Origin: Phlebiopsis flavidoalba
Taxonomy: Eukaryota; Basidiomycota; Agaricomycetes; Polyporales; Phanerochaetaceae
Length of the DNA: 64,000 bases
Direction: 5' to 3'
Assembly: GCA_035772785.1 (NCBI GenBank)
Contig: JAOCPU010000003.1
Coordinates: 806,001 to 870,000, forward strand
The notes below the pieces were generated by a model. That model saw nothing but the letters and a program-made list of their open reading frames with translations. It made no database searches and was not told the DNA's origin. Below, piece by piece: positions 36,211-47,357 of the stretch (the first letter of the stretch is position 1; every line of letters begins with the position of its first letter). A program made the position numbers and the translations under genes.

Positions 36211-36573
36211 CTTGAGGCAATTGTGGTAGCAGTTGCGCCGCGGTGGTCTTTTGACGCAAGATAATCGAAGAACGTCCATACCCGCAAGTCGGGACACTCC
36301 CAAAGTGGCAGGATGATGATACATTAGAAGATGATTACTTACTTGATGTTATATGATAGTCGCAGTGCCGTCATGGACATACTATTGTAGTAACGTTGTG
36401 GAACGTGTGTAGCATTGACTCGAATTCATTGTCTTTAATTTTGCATAATTTGAGGAACCCATACCGGGCCCCGTGCTTGAATATCACTACTGCCCACCAT
36501 TCTCTCCCCCCATTCTGAAACATTCCGGGCCAATCTCTCTGGATTCTAACTCCAACTTTCCTCCTAGGTAATC

Positions 36574-38100
36574 TTGCAAGTCCGACGCAGCGTTCGCGGC
36601 GCGCGAACCCGCGTGCACTACGACGACCATCTCTGCTTTCCCTGGCACAAGGCGGGCGAGGTAGGGCGATGTGCGTTCACGCTTCTACCTTCCATACACC
36701 ACCGTAACATGCACAGCTGGCTCCTAACCAACCTGGCGCCGGCTATCTTTCGCAGGACGAGACCATTGACTCTCTCTACAACGTTCACACACCCCATTCG
36801 TCGAAGAGGTAAGCACCAGAACTAACTTCGAGCGCACCTAGGATAAAAGTCCCACTCACCGCCCCGCCTGTCTAACCGCGCAGAAAGTACAATGGCAAGT
36901 CGTACTTGTGGCAAAGTATGCACTGTGCGTATACACGGGACGTCGCCGAATCCCAGCACTCACTCTGCGAACGTCACCAGCCGACGGCGCGAATTCGGTT
37001 TGCTGATCAGAAGACCAATGTAGCGGTGAAGAGGTCGTCCGCGACGGAATTGTTCGAGTGTCCACGTGGTCCATGCCTCATTCTTTAAGGCTGCGAGGCA
37101 GCTCAGGTATGCACCACTACTCTTATGTCTCCTAGTGCTTATCAACTCAGTTGAATGATGAAAACAGGTTTCACGTCGCTGGTTGGCGACGGCGAATGCG
37201 TCCCTGTTGCTGCGAGCTCTTCTCCGTCTAAGCCGGTGCCCTCGTCGAGCAAACGAAACACATCTTCGCCGACCTCATCCACAAGCAAGAGCAAGTGCGA
37301 CACAGACACCTACGAGGGCCAAGCCGAGACCGAAGGGCTGTGCCGACGCCAATATCCACGAAGCCCAAGACCGTCGCGAGGCCGCTGAAAACACCCACGC
37401 GCACGAGGTGAGTTATTACGGCCTTAGACCACCACCAGGTGCCTAGCGGAACCTCAACATCGGAACGTATAGCCAGAACCGTTATCCCGCAATCTAACGG
37501 ACTTTCAGTCGGCGGCCATGATTCGCCAGTGCTACAACGCAATGCGGTCCATGTCAAACTATAAGGAGATCGCCAAAAGTACTGTGGCTGCGACGTGCTG
37601 GGACGTGCATTTTGCGCGTCAACAACGAGACGCACGACAACCTTGCCGAGGACCCAGCGACTATCTCGACTGGAAAGCTCGGCGACATTATCGAATCATC
37701 GATGATTCCCTAGCTGGTCTCGCTGGTGGCGAATGACCGGAGATTCCAGAAGACGCGTATCGCGGGGATGTGAAGATGGAAGTGGATATGGACATACTGG
37801 AGAAGAAGAGCCGCGCTGAAGAAGCCCCTTCTGGTTTGCGGGCCAAGCCGCAAAATGAAGACCCAGGTTGCAGATTTGATCGTGGATGAGCCTGCGTTGG
37901 GGGGCGCTGAAGAGTAACATACGACGCCCCCTGAGGAAGCGCATGTTTCCCCTCATGAACAGATGCAAGACGCCGGAATGGACTGCCCCGAGGCATTCGA
38001 AGTTGAATCACTGGTGGATCTTTACAAAATATTTGCTCCCCGCCGACGCGCCAGTGCTGATGAGTCGCTCGATAGGATACAATAGACAGCTTCGTTTGGC
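36574..38100 (+). CDS. hypothetical protein, spliced
   Basis: I do not recognise this gene. Coding-like exons with plausible GT-AG joins read RRSVRGARTRVHYDDHLC, then DETIDSLYNVHTPFVEEKYN with GKSYLWQSMHCAYTRDVAES and TARIRFADQKTN. A Ser/Lys-rich disordered part lies at 37200-37400. It continues VNNETHDNLAEDPATISTG with KLGDIIESSMIP and LVSLVANDRRFQKTRIAG, then VKMEVDMDILEKKSRAEEAP. The last part reads QVADLIVDEPALGGAEE and EAFEVESLVDLYKIFAPRRR. The mixture of one or two folded blocks and acidic or disordered linkers would fit a nuclear protein, but that is a guess. Frame breaks are frequent and both ends are approximate. Confidence 0.4.
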
Positions 38101-41100
38101 ATATATTTTAGATAATCAGGTAGATGAGTCGCCAGAACACGAGTTCCAACTCATCTCGAGCCCTCTGCCAAAATCCACGTAAGTAGCCAACGAAACAAGG
38201 TGTGAGGTCCTAGTGGGGGGGGGGAATTTACCTACTTTACCGACCTTGACCTGAAAGATACACTGATCGTTATGACCGGCCGTCAAGTCACTTCTCCGGG
38301 TCGACTGAAAAGTCCCTCCATAACCCAGTGCAATCCACATAAGAGCCGCTGTGCAATACCGGCCCCTCGCCAAGAGATACTATACCTACCATAGTCGATT
38401 CGAGGCCCGCCACCACACAAGAGTGTCTTATCCACTTACCATCCAGACCCTCGAGTTGAAGTCCTTTCAGTATGTGCGATCTCTCGTTCAGATCTGCACA
38501 CCTGTCTACCAAGGAGATTAACGACAAAGTCACGCACTGACTCAGGCCCCGCTTGACAGAACTACCGTAGTCACTGTCCGTCCGGAATACTCACCTCAAG
38601 GTGCCGACCGGCTATTCCAAAGACACCAGCAATTACTGTGGGGCGCAGTGGCAGAGACAGTACGGATCTGCACCCCGCGGGAAAATTCTCACGCCTTCCA
38701 CACGTGGCGAACTTGATATCAAGTGTCTCAAGGATTTACTGCGGCACGAGCGCGCTCTGAGTGCTTTGCGCCGACGGCCTGTATAGGATGTAAGACTGTA
38801 ATAACAATACCGGCCGCTCATCGAGCGGCGCAGCCTTTTATGATCTCTTGAAAACCACGGTAACTGTGGAAAATTCTAGTGATGTGTGCAGGCAACGTTT
38901 CTCATGAGAGTGGCCTGTACATATGCCATCAAGAAGCACCAGGATCAAATCATGCTCCTCTGTAGCGCCACGTGCGTATTCAAGCAGTAGGCCATGTACG
39001 CTCGAGTCACACGCAACAGATCTCAGACTACCATGCGTTCAGACAGGCATTGAGAACATGTGCGGAGTTTTCTCCCAGCAGCTTTCTTTCTCGATTTTAT
39101 TAATACCCGCGCCCATGCTAACGTCGCATAGTGCGAATCAACTTTGAACTTGGGGCTCTATCCCTCCCGTCAGAGTATGTCGCTGACTCAGGAAAGAGGA
39201 CAGGCTCTCCGCGGTCTTTATCTCCTCAATACCCTCCATAGCTGACGGTTGCGGTCACGCCTTCCCTTCCAACTCAAATCCTAATCACATACACTAGTTT
39301 TGTTTCGAATACAAATAGGCCATCAGTCTCCCAATACAGCACCGGTAAATGTTCCACGTGATGTTTACAATTGCTGCGGTCCCTGAGTGACGGGTACAAA
39401 ATGGGTCTGTCCGCACCCGGCCGCTGGTGCAATCAACGAGAGTTTCGCCAGCCTGAGTTATATTAAAGGGTGTGGAGCTGGCTCAGTCTCATGTTAAAAC
39501 GAATATGAGTTGCGGCAAGCCTGCGCAACTAACTGAACGACAGAGGGCGATGCAGGCAGCATGCGCCAGTGCAAGTACGCTGACGGCGCCAGCGCCCATG
39601 GTCCCGAGGGTCATAGAGGTAGAGGAAAGATCGGAAGGCCTCTCGCCCCTGAGCAGATTGAACCTCGCGAGACCGCCGTGCGTCCAAGATCCCGATAACG
39701 CCACCTCGCAGAGTCCCCGTTGAACAAGCGAGCATGGTGCACGCAGAACAGCCATACACCTAACTGAGGATTAACTGCAGCAGCGCCTATATTCGCTGGC
39801 GAAGCAACACTGAGAGTCCAAGACTAATCTACCATACGGACGACAGCCAAGTCTGGCGCTAACTTATTAGGTGGGAAAGACGCAAATGCGTTGGCAATAG
39901 CGGGAGCCGGCGACGTGTGAAAAGGTGGATGCGCGACTCGTTAATTCCCCAAGCAGGGCCCGGGCACATCGCGTGGATAGGCTTCAAAGCGCAACCCCAC
40001 GCATCCAGCGCCCAATGCATAGGCGAAGTCCTCAGGCATCACGGCAAGGCAGAGGAGGTTGTTGCACGACAAGCGATTGCGCAGCTCGAGAGAGGCGCCG
40101 TTTGGCTGTACGGATGGACCAACGACCGTCTATGGCGAGCGGGGGCAAGGCACGTCGGCGAACAAGAGCGAGCCTGTTGGCGAACAGGAGCGACACACTG
40201 GCGGGCGGGAATCCTCGGAGAGCAGCGTGTTGGCGAGCATGTATGTGTTTCAAGGCGGGAGTGACGCGATCGATTTCCCATCGATACGGGCCACCTAGGT
40301 AGCGGCGATGAGCTTTGCAGCTACGACCACCAAGCGAAACAGCAGCGTTGACCCCTATCTCGAGGACCGATCTGCGCTTGCGCATCGCCGGTGGGAGGGC
40401 TGCACAAGTGCCAGACCTCCAATTCGTGGCCCATTCCGAACGCACCTTAACGCGGATGGCAAGGTCCCGTGTTTGAGCGACCCAAAAGACGATACAATTG
40501 CAGTATCCTAACATGCTTGCGACTGAAATCTCCCAAAACATTGAGGCCGCTCGGACGAGTATTCGCACAGGAAGCTCTGCCCAACGAACATACGACGTAA
40601 GTGTGGTCCTGCTATTCACCGTGACGTACTGACTGAAGTTCAAATTATCTAGAAACTGCTAGAGGTTGGGATTACTTCAGAGGACGACATTCTTAGTGCA
40701 ACGAGCATATGCGCAGAATGAGTGTAAAAAGATGAAAAAACCAGCGTCCCAATCTTGCCGCCCTCTGGTTTTGCTCCATGCCAGCAGGCTCTCCGCCTTC
40801 CCCTCGCCAGAGAGATAACCACTGTCCCCCCCATCTCGCGATCCTCACCACGCCTGTCTCCGGCCCTCACGAGCCGACACACCAGCTAACAGTCACTATC
40901 GTAATTCACCCCTCCTCTCCACTGAAAACTCTGCCCCATTGAACCTTCAAACAGACAACCCCTGCGCCGCCCAAGGACTCCGCTGATAGGCACTGCTCCC
41001 CCTGCAGTCCCTACGCCCGCCTATCCGTTTCACGCCACCTCTTCGCACAATCCCACTGCCTTCCGCTCTCGCGCGCTCAGAATCACAACTCACTCTCTCG

Positions 41101-41101
41101 G
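38101..41101. other. gene-poor stretch, nothing recognised
   Basis: Three kilobases with only short or domain-less open frames. A run of about eleven G lies near 38214. Around 40150-40240 a short block repeats GGCGAACA/GGCGGGC words. A plus-strand piece at 40510-40720 (RTSIRTGSSAQRTYD then LLEVGITSEDDILSATSICAE) looks coding but I cannot assign it. Confidence 0.35.
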
Positions 41102-41675
41102 TTGAAACGGCACACCACCGAACGCGTCCTCAGCCCCAAATCCCTACCGCTTCGCGTTTTTGCTCACGCGCGCTCGGGTTCCTCAGCTCCCGACTCACGC
41201 AACCCGCTCCGTCTGCCCTCCTCCGAACCAACAACCCACCATTCTACCACCTCCACATCCCCACCCGCCACCCCCAACCTTCAAACCCACTGCCTCTACA
41301 AGCGTCCGCACCAATCACAGACCCCCTCCCTCCCACAGTCCCACGACCAAACGCCCCAACAGGCACCTCCAGCAGCCCAACTCCCCAACGACCTGGCCCA
41401 CCACAAACCCACCCGCGATTCGCGCGCTTCTGTCGGCGACGAATTCCGCCCCCGGCGAGACGTACCCTTCGCCGACGCTCGCCGCCGATAGCACGCACTT
41501 CCGCCTTCAACGCGCGCTGCGGCGCGGCATGGACGTGCTCGCGCTCGGGCGGACGACGCGGAGCTGGAGTGTAGCCCCGCGCTGTGCGATGGCTGGCGGG
41601 CTGGGCGGGTGGGAGCGCGTGCTGGAGGCGTTGAGGATGCGCGGGAGGAGGGTGGAGAAGCGGCGGGCGAGGTGA
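41102..41675 (+). CDS. Pro/Thr-rich open frame, possible hypothetical gene
   Basis: A C-rich segment encodes alternating Pro, Thr, Ser and His in two frames. It ends in a less biased stretch (AIRALLSATNSAPGETYPSP, STHFRLQRALRRGMDVLAL, LGGWERVLEALRMRGRRVEK) with a stop at 41675. The ending looks more like protein than random GC-rich sequence. No domain is known and the start is unclear. It could also be non-coding C-rich DNA. Confidence 0.25.
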
Positions 41676-42429
41676 GGTTGGGTTTTGGTTTGGTTTCTTG
41701 GTTTGAAAGTTGTAGATGTGGAGTGTGGTTTTTTTTTTCCGTTCATGTATCGATATTTCTTTCGTGTATCGATAATTGCTGCTGTGTCGTTGTATCATTG
41801 CTTTCTTCGTGCTTTGCTCTTCTTGGATATCTCTAATTACATACACTACTACCGCTATCGTCGCTAGTACCTCACACACCTTACTATCCCTACTATCCTT
41901 GTGACACCACGCTATTTTCTCGCCATGCGTTACGAATCGACTCGCAATAAATTAACGAAAAAAAACCAAATTGTCTTTATCCCGCTCTGGCATTTAATTT
42001 TCACAACAAGTATGGGAGTTCAGATGAGCTCTCTCCATGCATCTTTCGAGAGACGGCCCAGTTTATACCCGATCATGCAGGGTGTCGCTATAACCGATCG
42101 CGAGACACTAACTCACTTAGTGACGCCCAGTTTAGCGACACGCCTCACCAGTTTTCGTCCGCATTCACCAACACAAAAACACAAAACCCACACGCCAGCG
42201 AGCCATAAATGCATGGTTAGGCCGCTAATAACGCTCAGCTCCAGTTAAATCCAGAAACAGGACCATGAGCCACAAACTATCCTTAATGCACCAGGAGTGA
42301 GGCACTGTCGACCGACTCGCCACTCATAGCCACAGATCCGCTCCGTGGCCAACAGTACATCGCAAATAGACAAGACCCAGTCATAGTGAGGCCGTTCGCC
42401 GAAGACAAAGTCGACGCAGAGATCCCGGG
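41676..42429. other. intergenic, AT-richer, nothing recognised
   Basis: No gene was seen. The region after 41740 is AT-richer than its neighbours and contains several T runs. Confidence 0.35.
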
Positions 42430-43625
42430 TCAGCAGTCTGCGAGCAGTTGTAGCTGGTGCTGGCTCAGGCTAGCGTCTCTGGCTGCGCGGCGAAGAGAGG
42501 AAGGTGTGTGCCGGAGGGGCGGGCACACCAGCGGGCGGGCGCGGCGAGTTGGGTGGGGGGGAACCGGAGCGGCAGGCGAGCCCGGAGAGACACTGGAGCT
42601 ACGCAGGAAGCCCCGGGGGGCGCGGGGCCGTGTCAGGAGGATCTGGACCAGCGGGAGGGTGCGCGGGAGGCGCCGGGGCACTCCTACTGCATCCGGCACC
42701 AGGTGCGGTGGGGCGGCGAGGGAGGCGAGGGAGGCGCGAGGAGGCGCCTAACGTCCCGCGGAGATGCACGTGCCCACCTCAATCCGTACTTGTCATTGCC
42801 CTTGTGGTCGATACGTACCAAGCACAGCGCGGCTTTCGAGGGAGCAGGTACGAGATGTGACATAGCTTGCCGCTCGCAGCGTGGGCGAATAGGAGGAAGA
42901 GACCGGTGCGGACCGAATTGGTGACAGCTAGCTTGACGAGAGATGGTACTCCCTGGATTATGTTCCGCCGAAGTGCCCTTTGACGGCTACGTTCTTCCCT
43001 GCACACGGCTGCTTTAATTGCCGACGGCAGTTTCCGTAGGACAGTCCTTGTGACAACGTAGGGGCCAACGAGCGAGTAAAACCGTACTAAGGGTGGACGT
43101 TGAGGAGCTTCTAGCTGACTAGCCTCCATGGTAACCGTCAGGTCGGGCGTTGTCCGTTGTAGTTCACCGAGATGCAAATCCGTTGCATTAAAACTTCTTG
43201 ACCAAGTGTCAGATAGAGGATCAACGAGAACCAATTCAAGAAGTGCAGTCCGGACCTCGCTCCTAGCCCAAATAGTTCATCTCTCGCCCATATAATCTCT
43301 GGCCCGCGCGGCCGCGAAACCCTCTGTGCCCTGCGAGCCGGGTAGCGGGGACCGCGACGGGATGGTGCTAGTAGACCAGCTAAACATGCGGTCCAGTAAA
43401 CTGATTATACAGACCATGACAAAATATGCGTACATAGAATCGATTCGTGACGTCCCCTGGTGTGTCTCTCTACGGCGGGGGAAAACTGGTTGCCCGAGTG
43501 CGCAAGTCGTCCGCCGACCCTGCGCGTCGGGCACTCGGAGCCGCCGCGACGATTGCTAGAGAGCGACGCCGAGCCGAGGCCAGCGTAGCCAAGCGGATCA
43601 CAGAGGAGCTCGATGGCATGCGCAT
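42430..43625 (-). CDS. candidate hypothetical gene with TATA promoter
   Basis: A minus-strand ATG at 43625 follows a good core promoter (TATA at 43771-43776 and a C/T-rich leader). The first frame reads MRMPSSSSVIRLATLASARR, rich in Arg, Ser and Ala, compatible with a mitochondrial presequence. Downstream minus-strand text at 43140-42790 (LVRFYSLVGPYVVTRTVLRK, LPSAIKAAVCREERSRQRAL, IIQGVPSLVKLAVTNSVR) looks coding. The last part (42700-42430) is Pro/Arg-rich and GC-rich. No family is recognised and the exon joins are guesses. It may be several unrelated frames. Confidence 0.25.
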
Positions 43626-43770
43626 CGTCGCAAATAGTAGATATTTTAAATATGGAGGGAGAGTAAGGGTAGGCTGTGTGTGGGGGTAGATAGCTGTGAG
43701 TCTCGAGGAGCTCGTGGGGGACAAGGAGCACCAAGAGGTGGAGGGCCTCGGAACGCGACGGGGGCGCGAC

Positions 43771-43776
43771 TTTATA
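43771..43776 (-). promoter_or_regulatory. TATA box
   Basis: TATAAA on the minus strand, about 145 bases upstream of the ATG at 43625. It is followed by a CT-rich tract with CCCCCACACACA and a second AT-rich word (ATTTAAAATATC). This layout is common for well-expressed fungal genes. Confidence 0.35.
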
Positions 43777-44399
43777 GGCTGCCCGAAGTTGGGCAGAGGG
43801 GCTGACTGCGGAATGGAAGGAGGCTGACCGAGTTTGGAGGGTTCGACGAGGTTCGAGAGCGCAGCCGCTGACGCGCCATCGATCGACGCGCTCTTCGACG
43901 CGCGATGGCGCCCCGTCCAACGTGCGATCCTTGCCCGAGCCGGAGCCTCAGACCGGTGAGGCAGAGACAACGTGCTCAAGGCTGTTGTCCGGTGGGACCC
44001 AATATGGGCGTGTGCTACGCGACTATGGGAGGAGGCGAACACCCAGGACATGGATGGGCCATTGGGACGCGCGGACGAGGAATCCAGGACTGAAAAACGA
44101 GACAAAGACCCGTGGAAATGACATAGACAGCCGGCGTAGTTTATAAACAGACCTCGGGCGACTGAGCCGAGTCATCGGAAAATCTAGCGACACGCTATCA
44201 CTTGCCACAGAGCCGAGACTACGTGCCCGAGCAGCACCGACGAAGCAGAGACGTTTTCGTCGAATGCTGCTCCCGAAGAGAAGCGCGGGCCGTTGGAATA
44301 GAGTCTGTAGTGCACCACGGATGGACAGCCTGCCGATCAGTGGCCGCCGATGCAGGACACGATCGCGGTAGACGTTGTATGGGCGACGGAAAAAGACAT

Positions 44400-45440
44400 A
44401 TCGCAGGCCCTAATAGCGCGGTGGTTTTTTGTCGATTGCAAGTTTTATGAGTGGCCGAACGTCCTTATTGGCCCATGTTGCACAGGTATAGACACCGAAG
44501 GATGGGTAGGACACATAGGTGATGACGCATATAGCATCCGGGGACATTCGTTGCTTATCCCATACCTCTTCTTGTTCCGTATGTGGGCGGGAGTGGGACA
44601 CCCATCGAGGCTGACAAGAGAGTGCTTTTGCGAACATAGGCCATTGACTCGTAGCGCTGGGGGCGGTGCGATATAAGCCAAAGACCAAGGTATTCCGTCT
44701 TGCCCACCGTCAGAGGCGTTTTGTGGGTCGTCGAGTCCATCCCGAAGAACGGTGCGGCTTGAATATCAGAGACATACGACAGAGGGGACGGATCTGCATC
44801 GCTGGTCGTTGAAAATGCCGTCATACGGAATGCTTTTCGTCTTGCGTTCACGCCCAGAGGTTCTGATCATCCATTGGCCGAAATCATCCAGGAATAGACA
44901 CCGTAGGGAGCGCGACATGGAGGAATGATATAGACGCCGGCATCGATGAATTGTATGCATGTCTATATCTTCTTGTTCCGTATGTAGGCGGAGCTGTGGG
45001 ACGCCATTGAGATTAGGGTGGGATAGGTTCCTCCGGGGGAACGTTTGAGTCCACAAATGTCGTCTCGCATTCCATGCGCAAGCAAAGAACCGAGTCCCGA
45101 CCATAGCTGGGCAGCCAGAAAGAAGGCGGAGGGTTCTGCATACAAAGCCTTGGACAGCCATCCGTAGGGGGGCGGTGTGGTCGGACATCCAAGAAGGCGA
45201 AAGCCAGGGCCCATAGGGCGGTACCTTTCATGCTACAAGCTCTTGGGTGGTCGTCGACTGCTTATTGGACTAAAGTAACGCACAGAAACTGCTGCTGTGC
45301 GGTGTAGGGCGCATCGGCGACGGCACGCAGGGAGTCGGATGAGAATGGACTGTAATGTATGCGCGTCCAGAGGCACTTCTTAGTCCGTGTTAGGGCGGGA
45401 TGGCACACCGCTGAGCATGTCGCTGTGGAGCAGCGCTGGT
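44400..45440. repeat. diverged tandem repeat, period about 405 bases
   Basis: The word CTTCTTGTTCCGTATGTGGG near 44569 recurs as CTTCTTGTTCCGTATGTAGG near 44969 and, more diverged, as CTTCTTAGTCCGTGTTAGGG near 45377, a spacing of about 400-408 bases. Each copy is followed by a GTGGGACRCCATTGAG-like stretch, and the first two are preceded by GACACCG. Identity is roughly 70-75 percent by eye between the first two copies and lower for the third. The copies carry stops in all frames. I cannot tell whether they derive from a tandem gene family or a satellite. Confidence 0.55.
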
Positions 45441-45605
45441 GGACTCCATCGATGGTGTCGGTAGGTGGAAACGATATGTACATGGCGCGGTCAAGGTTGC
45501 GTAGATTCTGTATCATGTCAGTGCAAAGAAAACAAGTATGCCTGCATACAGAGCCATGGATCACTCACGCGTACCTCTTTGAACGCGGGCGTGTTCCGAA
45601 AAAAG

Positions 45606-45747
45606 AGGGGGGGAGGAAGGGGGGGGAGGGGGAGGAGGGGGAGGGTGGGATAAAAAAGCGAAAAAAAAGAGGGTGGGGGAGGGGGGGGGGGGGGGGGGGG
45701 GGGGAGGGAGGGGGGGGGGGGGGAAAATCAGGGGGGGGGGGGGAGGA

Positions 45748-45782
<35 letters not shown>

Positions 45783-45849
45783 GGGGGGGGGGGGGGGGGA
45801 AGGGGGGGGGGGGGTGGAGGTAAATAAGAAGAGGACGGGGGGGGGGGGG
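45606..45849 (+). repeat. near-pure poly-G tract, about 244 bases
   Basis: The plus strand is almost only G, broken by single A or T bases and one short A run at 45651-45669. On the minus strand it reads as poly-Pro open frames, which are not genes. The tract has extreme G-quadruplex potential if real. It also looks like sequencing or base-calling artefact, because dark-cycle or failed signal can be called as G. Confidence 0.9.
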
Positions 45850-47357
45850 ACAACATAATTCCAATGCAGTGATACGGAGAGAGAGGGGGGGACACCTGGC
45901 AACTGAGTGCGGACACGGTTGTGAAAGACGCGTCATGCGACGGACGGCGGGCAACTCACGTCAAAAATAGAAATCCTAGACATGTGTGCATTGATCGGTG
46001 ACCACGTCCATGGCTTAGGTGCCGCCTAACGAACTCTGACTATGAATGGACAAAATTGAAATTAAAGAACAGTGCGACTTATAATTTATATTCAGATTTT
46101 AGACCTATACCTGGGGCGCAAGATTCATTTTGAAACCAAACCGTTGACCAGCGACCAAGGAACGTACACGCTACTGATGGCCAAGAAGCCGCAGTATGCA
46201 TGCCAAATATACGGCACAAATGGGAAGGGAGCGCATTAGGCCCACTCTAGGCACATAACCGCTGGTGAGGACGCGATGCCGGCCGCGGAACTCGCGCTCG
46301 TACTCGTCGGGCAGAAAGTCGCGGCGAGTGGCGCCAGGGCTCCTTGCCTCCCTGCTGAGCGCGCGCTGAGGACGAGGCCGTGCCACAACTCTTGCATTCG
46401 AGCGACTGGCCGAGGCACGAAGGAGACCATCGCACCACTGCGAGCGCGGCGTAAGCTGCTAGTGTGGGTGAGTGGGTGTGCGCACGGTCAGGAGGGAAGG
46501 GCGTTTCACGAAGGAGTAGGGCGAGGAAGACGAGCAGGGGCGCCGCGAGGCCCGAGGACGTTTCACTGATCATTCGTGCGGTGCGTATTGTGGGTCTTCG
46601 AGGCGCGGGCATGCACACTGTGCGGCCGTCGTGAATCAAGGACGTGCGAACGAGGGAGACGTCGAGGAAGGTAAGAGCGGCTCAGGCTGGCGCCCAACAA
46701 GGAAGTGATTGGGGGCGGGCGCCGGGGACGAATCTTATCATGATAACCGGTGGTACCCATTAGAAGGTCCTAGTGGGGTGTAGCATCGCGCGGTTTATCT
46801 CTATGGGCCTGTGCCACGGTCTGGGAAGAAAAGCGGCACCCGCGCAGTTGTCTGCGACGGCGAGGGCAAAGAAGTGGCGGGGGCTAGAGGGGGGATAGCA
46901 CTGGCCCATCAGATACACAGTGGGGATGGGCGTCAGCGCGAAAACAGCGGTGGCGAGGAGGGGTGGTGGTCCGTGCGCATGAGAACGTCGGAGAGAGGGA
47001 AAAGAGCTAGAATTGAGAGTCCGACGGGGACGATACGAGAACTGCCAGCAGTCCCCGCCTGTCCCCGTCGATAACCACCGTCGTGTTTTTTCGAGCCCGT
47101 CGCTGAGATACCCTAGGACACAGCCAGCGCGGAACTGAAGGTGAGCGGATGCATGTAATGCGTCGAGAGAGCGCGCTGAGTGTGATGGGGGATGACGAGT
47201 GATGGTGTGACGACGCCAAGGCAGCGGATCGAGCCGCAGCGACCCAGAACAGAGGACGACGGCCTGTTACCACTCTCAAAATCGGATCCAATCCCCTATC
47301 CCTCTCCCGAAGCGTGAGTACCTCGTCCCCGCCTTCCCCCACTCGCAACTGCACAAA
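45850..47357. other. no certain gene; weak minus-strand coding-like text
   Basis: 46171-46640 on the minus strand contains coding-like pieces (FLPDEYEREFRGRHRVLTSG; GLAAPLLVFLALLLRE) but no recognisable domain. The rest is intergenic. 46800-47300 is purine-rich on the plus strand and precedes the CDF transporter gene. Confidence 0.3.

Noticed and set aside
42386..42924. Plus-strand Arg/Gly-rich open frames
   Set aside because: The GC-rich skew gives long frames in several directions. No protein-like pattern or splice structure was found.
45561..45954. Long minus-strand poly-proline open frames
   Set aside because: They only exist because the plus strand is poly-G. There is no start context, domain or codon variety.
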